Shown here one piece after another: positions 5,729-9,988 of a stretch of 9,988 nt of DNA. Source of the DNA: an archaeon (GTDB lineage: Archaea > Nanobdellota > Nanobdellia > Woesearchaeales > JAHJEM01); contig JAGVFV010000026.1 in NCBI GenBank assembly GCA_020057445.1, forward strand, positions 1 to 9,988. Reading direction: 5' to 3'. Position numbers and translations under genes: made by a program. How positions within the stretch are numbered: the stretch's first letter is position 1; each line of letters opens with the position of its first letter. Below the pieces are notes generated by a model. The model had not been told where the DNA came from and ran no database searches. It worked only from the letters and a program-made list of their open reading frames with translations.

Positions 5729-5736
5729 GGAGGTGA
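5729..5736 (+). promoter_or_regulatory. Orphan Shine-Dalgarno-like sequence
   Basis: GGAGGTGA, an eight-base complement to the archaeal 16S rRNA 3' end, directly follows the TAA at 5726-5728. The next ATG (5758) is followed at once by TGA, and the next gene starts at 5807 with its own GGAGGT, so this site has no evident gene. Confidence 0.4.
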
Positions 5737-5794
5737 GAACAGAAATTTTACAGAAAAATGTGAATAGCGAAGAGACAATTACATATAGCAAATC

Positions 5795-5800
5795 GGAGGT
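5795..5800 (+). promoter_or_regulatory. Shine-Dalgarno site of the DUF378 gene
   Basis: GGAGGT with a six-base spacer before the ATG at 5807, a near-ideal site that fixes the start. Confidence 0.65.
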
Positions 5801-5806
5801 ACTATT

Positions 5807-6004
5807 ATGGAAAAGAAAAGCGTCATTGACTGGATTGCATTGATTCTCGTGATCATCGGCGGATTGAACTGGGGACTTGTCGGACTGTTCAAATTCGACC
5901 TTGTGGCGACCATCTTTGGCAGCATCGCGATTGTCCAAAAGATCGTCTACATCCTGGTCGGAATCGCCGCGATCTACATGATCTATTACGCAACGAAGAA
6001 ATAA
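5807..6004 (+). CDS. DUF378 family small membrane protein
   Basis: This 65-residue protein has the DUF378 pattern: a lysine-rich N-terminus (MEKKSVIDW), a first membrane helix at about 9-28 running into the conserved GGLNWGLVGLF (18-28), FDLVATIFG (30-38), and a second helix at about 46-62 (KIVYILVGIAAIYMIYYA), ending in KK. Length and layout are normal for the family, found in bacteria and archaea with no known function. It should be an integral inner-membrane protein. The start is set by GGAGGT six bases upstream. A promoter may lie in the 78-base gap after the EF-domain gene, where AAATTTTA (5743-5750) and ATTACATATA (5778-5787) are weak candidates, or it may be read through from that gene. 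A strong T-tract terminator follows. Confidence 0.9.
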   Translation: MEKKSVIDWIALILVIIGGLNWGLVGLFKFDLVATIFGSIAIVQKIVYILVGIAAIYMIYYATKK

Positions 6005-6010
6005 GACTTA

Positions 6011-6028
6011 TTTTTTTTTCTTTTTTTT
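6011..6028 (+). terminator. Strong poly-T terminator
   Basis: Nine T, one C and eight T begin six bases after the DUF378 stop codon. This is a textbook archaeal T-rich terminator for plus-strand transcripts. It overlaps the stop codon of the convergent permease gene but is poly-A on that gene's RNA, so it should not end that transcript. Confidence 0.75.
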
Positions 6029-6776
6029 ACACTTCCACCTTGGAAAACAATTGCTTCTCAATTATAAACACGACTATAGTGACTCCTACAAGCACGAGAA
6101 GGTCAAGGCGAAAGCCAAAATCCGCAGTGCCTGTCAAAGCCCCCCGAAGACCATCCACCCCATAAGACAGGGGATTTAGCCGCATCACTACATCGAGCCC
6201 CTTAGGTGCACCTGTCAATGGAAACAAAGCACCTGACAAGAAGAACAAAGGCATGATGAGGAAATTGATGATCAACGGGAATGCCTGCATATCCTCCATC
6301 CTTGACGCGATCGCGGTCCCGAGCGCGGTAAACAAGAACGCAATAAGAAACATGAACACGAGAGCAAGAGGCAACAATTCAAGATGCTCTGGCCGAAAGC
6401 CCACGAGGACAGAGATGATGCAAACGACAATACCTTGAGCAACAGCAACAGTCGCGCCACCAAGCGTCCTTCCCAATACCAATTGGGACCTGCTGACAGG
6501 AGCGACAAGCGTCTCCTTCAAGAATCCGAACCTCCTATCCCATATAAGCTCGATTCCTGTGAACATGGCAGTGAATAAGATGCTCATAGCAATGATTCCT
6601 GGCGCAAGAAATTGGAGGTAGTTTCCGCCTCCTGCCTTAGCATAGATGTGACCGAAACCAAAGCCGAATGCGACCAAGAACAGAATTGGCTGGCCGAGGC
6701 TTCCGATCATCCTAGGCTTTGATCGCCAGTACTTCTTTACTTGACGAAGCCACATGACCTGGAGCGGATCCATCAT
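6027..6776 (-). CDS. ABC-2 type exporter permease (DrrB-like)
   Basis: The 249-residue product has the six-helix layout of ABC-2 permeases: hydrophobic segments at about 24-43, 53-74, 106-127, 135-157, 167-188 and 224-242. Family features include the amphipathic N-terminal stretch LRQVKKYWRSKPRMIGSLGQP (10-30), ERRFG-like WDRRFGFLKETLVAPVSRS (79-97), a short hydrophobic re-entrant part with FFLSGALFPL (178-187), and NPLSYGVDGLRGAL (201-214). It should form the membrane half of an exporter with the ATPase encoded just upstream; the substrate (drug, lipid or surface sugar) is unknown. The ATG at 6776 overlaps the ATPase stop codon as ATGA, indicating coupled translation. GTG at 6785 and ATG at 6773 are other options, and GGGTGGGG upstream could be the ribosome site. 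Confidence 0.9.
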   Translation of the reverse strand: MMDPLQVMWLRQVKKYWRSKPRMIGSLGQPILFLVAFGFGFGHIYAKAGGGNYLQFLAPGIIAMSILFTAMFTGIELIWDRRFGFLKETLVAPVSRSQLVLGRTLGGATVAVAQGIVVCIISVLVGFRPEHLELLPLALVFMFLIAFLFTALGTAIASRMEDMQAFPLIINFLIMPLFFLSGALFPLTGAPKGLDVVMRLNPLSYGVDGLRGALTGTADFGFRLDLLVLVGVTIVVFIIEKQLFSKVEV

Positions 6777-7573
6777 CTTCCCCACCCCTTTCGCATAGTC
6801 CGCATCCGCTCAAGAGAGGTGCTCTGCTCTTCCCTGATGACGCGCCCTGTCAGCTTCAAGAAAGCATCTTCCAATGACTTTGCCTTTGTCTGCCTCTTCA
6901 ATTCATCGACTGTCCCGACCTTAAGGATCTTCCCATGGTCGATGATCGCCACGCGGTCGGCGATACGCGCCGCCTCTTCCATGTAATGGGTAGTGAAAAA
7001 CACGGTCATGCCTTCACTCTTCCGAAGCTTCGAAACATGTTCCCACATGCTATTCCTCGTCTGCGGATCAAGCCCTAACGTCGGCTCGTCAAGGAACAGG
7101 ATCTTCGGATGATGGATAAGGCCACGGGCAATCTCCAAACGACGCTTCATCCCGCCTGAGAACTTCTTCACCAGGTCATCTTTCCTTTCTTCCAATTCCA
7201 CAAACCGCAAAAGATCATGAATCCTCTTCTCTCGGATATCCTTCTTCACTCCGTACAAGACAGCATGGAAATGCATGTTCTCTTCAGCAGTAAGGTCGTC
7301 ATCAAGGGACGGATCCTGGAACACGATGCCAAATGAGCGACGCACGTCATCCATCTGTGACACTGGATCAAAACCATTCACCTTCATCATGCCATCTGTC
7401 GGATGAAGCAATGTCGTCAGCATCTTGATCGTCGTCGTCTTCCCTGCGCCATTCGGGCCTAAGAATGCAAAGATTTCCCCTTCCTTCACCTCAAAAGATA
7501 TGCCATCGACTGCGACTACCTTTCCAAACTTCTTCACCAATCCTTTTACAACAATGGCAGGCATGCCCCGCAT
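6773..7573 (-). CDS. ABC transporter ATP-binding protein (DrrA-like)
   Basis: From 7573 the product is 266 residues with every nucleotide-binding element: Walker A GPNGAGKTT (39-47), Q-loop FQDPSL (85-90), signature FSGGMKRRLEIARG (138-151, the SGGM-RR form usual in DrrA/ABC-2 exporters), Walker B ILFLDEPT (158-165), D-loop LGLDP (166-170) and H-loop TTHYMEEA (194-201). SLEDAFLKLTGR (233-244) is the C-terminal motif common in DrrA-like proteins. It powers export through the permease encoded next. AAGGAG (7578-7583) lies four bases before the first ATG. The ATG at 7564, 25-26 bases after a TTTATAAA box and giving MPAIVVKG, is an equally good leaderless start. The gene is divergent from glmS and likely first in a two-gene operon. 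Confidence 0.95.
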   Translation of the reverse strand: MRGMPAIVVKGLVKKFGKVVAVDGISFEVKEGEIFAFLGPNGAGKTTTIKMLTTLLHPTDGMMKVNGFDPVSQMDDVRRSFGIVFQDPSLDDDLTAEENMHFHAVLYGVKKDIREKRIHDLLRFVELEERKDDLVKKFSGGMKRRLEIARGLIHHPKILFLDEPTLGLDPQTRNSMWEHVSKLRKSEGMTVFFTTHYMEEAARIADRVAIIDHGKILKVGTVDELKRQTKAKSLEDAFLKLTGRVIREEQSTSLERMRTMRKGWGR

Positions 7574-7585
7574 ATATCTCCTTCT

Positions 7586-7593
7586 TTTATAAA
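7586..7593 (-). promoter_or_regulatory. TATA box of the ABC exporter operon
   Basis: TTTATAAA, symmetric, so usable on either strand. On the minus strand its centre is 25-26 bases before the ATG at 7564 but only 16-17 before the ATG at 7573, which argues for the downstream start if this box is the one used. Confidence 0.5.
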
Positions 7594-7617
7594 GATTATG
7601 CAGGAGAAAACAATCAC

Positions 7618-7625
7618 ATTTAAGA
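7618..7625 (+). promoter_or_regulatory. TATA box of glmS
   Basis: ATTTAAGA with TTTAAG centred 27-28 bases before the ATG at 7649. Spacing matches the other leaderless promoters here, and there is no Shine-Dalgarno site before 7649. Confidence 0.55.
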
Positions 7626-7648
7626 GCGCAAAACGACTTCCCTCGTCT

Positions 7649-9457
7649 ATGTGCGGCATATTCGGCTACATCGGAGAGAAACCCTGCGCAAGCCTCCTGC
7701 TCGAAGGGCTGCGACGCCTGGAATACCGCGGATATGACTCAGCAGGCATGGCAGTTCTTGCCCCGACGCTCTCCATCATAAAGGCAAAAGGACAGATTGC
7801 AGAGCTTGCCAAAAAGCTCAAGTCTACCACTCCCACAGGCACGATCGGCATCGCACATACCCGCTGGGCGACACACGGAGAGCCAAACGAGCAAAATGCC
7901 CATCCGCACACCTGCACGCACGAAAGAATAGCAGTAGTGCATAATGGCATCATCGAAAACTACCACGCGCTTAGGGAATACCTCAAGGAAAAAGGCCACC
8001 ACTTCCAATCAGACACTGATTCTGAAGTCCTCGCGCACCTCATCGGCCACTTCGCAAAAGACGAGCCCGACTTCTTCATCGCAGTCCAACAGGCACTCTC
8101 TGAAGTGGAAGGGGCGTATGGCATCGCTGCCATCAAAGAAGGACGCGACGAGATAATCGTCGCACGAAACGGAAGCCCTCTCATCCTTGGCATTGGAGAC
8201 GGCGAATACTTCGTCTCCTCAGACCATACTGCCATCAACGACCACACCAAAGACATCATCTGCCTCGAAGACAAGGACATCGCGCGCCTCACGCGAGAAG
8301 GCTATACCATTATAGACATGCATAACAAGGAGATCCACCGTGATGTTGAAAAAATCACCTGGGACATCCACAAGATCCAGCTCTCTGGCCATGACCACTT
8401 CATGCACAAAGAAATCATCGAGCAGCCAGAGACAGTCGCAAACGCATTCAGAGGACGATTAGGCAAGACAGCTGTCAAGCTTGACGGGCTTGAAGAATTC
8501 AAGGACTTTCCCTTCACGCGAATTCGCATCCTTGCCTGCGGAACAAGCTACTACGCCGGGCTCATCGGCAAATACCTCTTTGAAGAGAACGCACGCATAC
8601 CCACAGAAGTCGATTACGCATCAGAATTCAGGTACCGGAATCCCATCCTGTCATCAGACGAACTCGTCATCGCCATCTCCCAATCAGGAGAGACCGCAGA
8701 CACGCTCGAAGCCATCCGCCTTGCAAAGAAGTCCACCGCGACCTTTGGCATCGTCAATGTCGTCGGCAGCACGATCGCGCGCCAGACAAAAGCAGGAATC
8801 TACATCCACGCAGGACCGGAGATCGGCGTCGCAAGCACTAAAGCCTTCACAGGACAAGTGACTTGCCTCTACCTCCTTGCCATCGAACTCAGACGAAGGA
8901 CTCATCCTGCAGACTACCTTTCACGAAGAGAAGAGCTCCTTGCCATCCCTGAGAAGATCAAGGAAATCCTTTCCCATGAAGAAGACATCAAAGCCATCAG
9001 CAAGGTCTATGCCCGGCACGACAACGCACTCTACTTAGGGCGAGGGCTCAACTATCCTGTCGCGCTTGAAGGCGCGCTGAAACTCAAAGAGATCTCAGGA
9101 ATCCACGCAGAAGGCTATCCTGCTGCAGAGATGAAACATGGGCCGATCGCTCTCATCGATGAGAACATGCCAGTCGTCTTCATCGCGACTGGAGATGAAG
9201 TGAACTACGAGAAAGTCCTCTCCAACATGGCAGAAGTCAAGGCGCGAAAAGGGAAGATCATCGCCATCGCGAGCAAGAACGACATCCGCCTCACCAAACT
9301 CGCTGATCATATCATCCTCGTGCCAAAGACAACAGAGTGCCTATCACCACTTCTCAACGTCATACCCTTGCAGCTTCTCGCTTATCATATGGCAGTCCTT
9401 CGCGGCAAGAACCCTGACAGGCCGCAGAACCTCGCAAAAGCGGTAACGGTGGAGTGA
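7649..9457 (+). CDS. glmS: Glutamine--fructose-6-phosphate aminotransferase (isomerizing)
   Basis: Makes glucosamine-6-phosphate from fructose-6-phosphate and glutamine, the first step to UDP-GlcNAc. The 602 residues match the family's usual length. An N-terminal class II glutaminase domain (1-235) starts MCGIFGY, so Cys2 becomes the N-terminal nucleophile after Met removal; TRWATHG (71-77), HNGIIENY (98-105) and SDTDSE (121-126) build its active site. Two sugar-isomerase domains follow, with CGTS (297-300), SQSGETADT (344-352) and STKAFTGQ (396-403) in the first, and GRGLNYPVALEGALKLKEIS (464-483) and HAEGYPAAEMKHGP (486-499) in the second. The tail NLAKAVTVE is the conserved end with the catalytic Lys. 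The start must be 7649: the in-frame ATG at 7598 would bury the cysteine, and a TATA box lies 27-28 bases before 7649. It ends three bases from the convergent toxin gene. Confidence 0.97.
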   Translation: MCGIFGYIGEKPCASLLLEGLRRLEYRGYDSAGMAVLAPTLSIIKAKGQIAELAKKLKSTTPTGTIGIAHTRWATHGEPNEQNAHPHTCTHERIAVVHNGIIENYHALREYLKEKGHHFQSDTDSEVLAHLIGHFAKDEPDFFIAVQQALSEVEGAYGIAAIKEGRDEIIVARNGSPLILGIGDGEYFVSSDHTAINDHTKDIICLEDKDIARLTREGYTIIDMHNKEIHRDVEKITWDIHKIQLSGHDHFMHKEIIEQPETVANAFRGRLGKTAVKLDGLEEFKDFPFTRIRILACGTSYYAGLIGKYLFEENARIPTEVDYASEFRYRNPILSSDELVIAISQSGETADTLEAIRLAKKSTATFGIVNVVGSTIARQTKAGIYIHAGPEIGVASTKAFTGQVTCLYLLAIELRRRTHPADYLSRREELLAIPEKIKEILSHEEDIKAISKVYARHDNALYLGRGLNYPVALEGALKLKEISGIHAEGYPAAEMKHGPIALIDENMPVVFIATGDEVNYEKVLSNMAEVKARKGKIIAIASKNDIRLTKLADHIILVPKTTECLSPLLNVIPLQLLAYHMAVLRGKNPDRPQNLAKAVTVE

Positions 9458-9460
9458 TTC

Positions 9461-9718
9461 TCAGTAAATATCATCATGATGAGCAAAATCGATAATCCTG
9501 ACGCACGCAGTCATCTCATCAATTTCAAATACTAAAACATACGGTCCGATATGGACACGATACGCACCATGCATATCTCCGCGCAATGGCTTATATCCGA
9601 ACGGATTTTCACAAATCTCGGAAATTTTCTGATTTATCTGTTCAAAGCGAGCCTTATCTCTCTTTTTCAGCTTCATGAAGATCTTATCGACGTGATCTGC
9701 GACATATAATGCAAACAT
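9461..9718 (-). CDS. RelE/ParE-type toxin
   Basis: The 85-residue product fits the RelE/ParE fold: an N-terminal strand (MFALYVAD), a long helix pair (DKIFMKLKKRDKARFEQINQK, about 11-31), then the linking phrase ENPFGYKPLRGDMHGAYRVHIG (37-58), VLVFEIDE (61-68) and a C-terminal IIDFAHHDDIY (75-85). KPLRGD...YRVxxG and a final HHDDIY closely match family consensus. Arg46, Arg54, His80/His81 and Tyr85 are the likely active-site residues, as RelE toxins cut mRNA on the ribosome; ParE members instead poison gyrase and cannot be excluded. The ATG at 9718 is preferred to a TTG two codons earlier; no Shine-Dalgarno site precedes it, so translation may depend on the antitoxin gene 54 bases upstream. 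About 40% GC by hand count over 9481-9720. Confidence 0.85.
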   Translation of the reverse strand: MFALYVADHVDKIFMKLKKRDKARFEQINQKISEICENPFGYKPLRGDMHGAYRVHIGPYVLVFEIDEMTACVRIIDFAHHDDIY

Positions 9719-9761
9719 GAACAACTATATTCTTTTTCTCTTTCAAGAAGCTTTCCCTTCA

Positions 9762-9793
9762 TTTTCCGAAAGTTATCCATATCTTTCGGAAAA
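9762..9793. repeat. Perfect 11-bp inverted repeat at the antitoxin-toxin junction
   Basis: TTTTCCGAAAG (9762-9772) and its exact reverse complement CTTTCGGAAAA (9783-9793) are separated by ten bases. On the operon's RNA one arm covers the last codons of the antitoxin gene, the loop holds its UAA stop, and the other arm lies in the spacer to the toxin gene. Confidence 0.6.
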
Positions 9794-9988
9794 ACTCTTC
9801 ACTTTGACAAACTGCCCTTTGCGAATCCTTTCCAGTTTTTCCGCATATTCTTTCCTGATATGTGGCTCTTCAACCATTGATCTCATAAAAAATTCCACCT
9901 GTTTGCTCATCGAGATGCCGTTCTCCTTACACGTTTTCGAAAAGCGAGCATACACGTCCTCTTCAATACTGAATGTCTTGATAGCCAT
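9773..9988 (-). CDS. Ribbon-helix-helix antitoxin of the RelE/ParE-type pair
   Basis: The 71-residue product begins with a ribbon-helix-helix DNA-binding fold: strand IKTFSIEE (3-10), helix A DVYARFSKTCKENG (11-24), turn ISMSKQ, and helix B VEFFMRSMVEE (31-41). The remaining 30 residues (HIRKEYAEKLERIRKGQFVKVKSFSERYG) are the charged tail that should wrap the toxin and neutralise it. Such antitoxins repress their own operon as dimers and are degraded under stress. The ATG at 9986-9988 is the last codon in the window, so the true start could lie beyond the edge, but this N-terminus is natural for the fold. The promoter and operator would also be outside. Antitoxin-first order and the toxin gene downstream support the call. 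GC is low (38% in one 60-base line). Confidence 0.8.
   Translation of the reverse strand: MAIKTFSIEEDVYARFSKTCKENGISMSKQVEFFMRSMVEEPHIRKEYAEKLERIRKGQFVKVKSFSERYG

Noticed and set aside
5733..5843. Short GTG frame starting inside the orphan Shine-Dalgarno site
   Set aside because: The start codon overlaps the ribosome site itself and the frame runs into the DUF378 gene out of phase.
7598..7648. ATG at 7598 as the start of glmS
   Set aside because: It would add 17 residues before MCGI and remove the free N-terminal cysteine that the glutaminase reaction needs; it also lies upstream of the TATA box.
9471..9482. 12-bp palindrome TCATCATGATGA after glmS
   Set aside because: It lies in the toxin's coding end, where the His-His-Asp-Asp codons CAT CAT GAT GAT produce it; no regulatory meaning needed.
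1..9988. tRNA, rRNA, CRISPR array, insertion sequence or phage genes
   Set aside because: I looked for cloverleaf-like ends, regularly spaced repeats, transposase motifs and terminal repeats and saw none; the gaps between genes are too short to hold most of them.

Overview
The window looks like a compact archaeal chromosome segment. There are about twelve genes with short gaps; no intergenic stretch exceeds about 95 bases, and I saw no tRNA, rRNA, CRISPR array or insertion sequence. The archaeal call rests on three things: TATA-like boxes (mostly TTTAAA or TTTATA) centred about 25-29 bases before start codons that lack a Shine-Dalgarno site, poly-T terminators, and typical archaeal families (TrmB regulator, AbrB-PhoU fusion, orphan EF-Tu domain II protein). 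The mix of families resembles DPANN-type archaea such as Woesearchaeota, but that lineage guess is inference only.

Left part (1-4528): an unrecognised small protein (78-419) converges on a TrpF-like TIM-barrel protein (447-1268, minus). The TrpF-like gene is divergent from a TrmB-type regulator (1360-2067). The 91-base region between them carries one TATA-like box per direction and two copies of an imperfect 18-19 bp direct repeat, each lying between a TATA box and a start codon. Next come a small stand-alone C39-like cysteine peptidase (2096-2491) and a 391-residue protein that joins an N-terminal, possibly membrane-associated domain to a CYTH/VTC-like domain (2558-3733). An inositol-monophosphatase-family gene (3752-4528, minus) converges on it.

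Middle (4529-6026): the phosphatase gene is divergent from an AbrB-PhoU regulator gene (4592-5431). A perfect 20-bp palindrome ends four bases before that gene's start codon and is a candidate operator. An elongation-factor-domain-II-only protein (5468-5728) and a DUF378 membrane protein (5807-6004) follow, ended by a strong T-tract terminator.

Right part (6027-9988): a two-gene DrrAB-like ABC exporter operon (minus; ATPase then permease, with overlapping stop and start) is divergent from glmS (7649-9457), the entry enzyme of the hexosamine pathway. glmS converges with only a three-base gap on a RelE/ParE-type toxin gene, which is preceded by a ribbon-helix-helix antitoxin gene reaching the window edge. 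This toxin-antitoxin pair has lower GC than glmS and carries an 11-bp perfect inverted repeat across the antitoxin stop codon.
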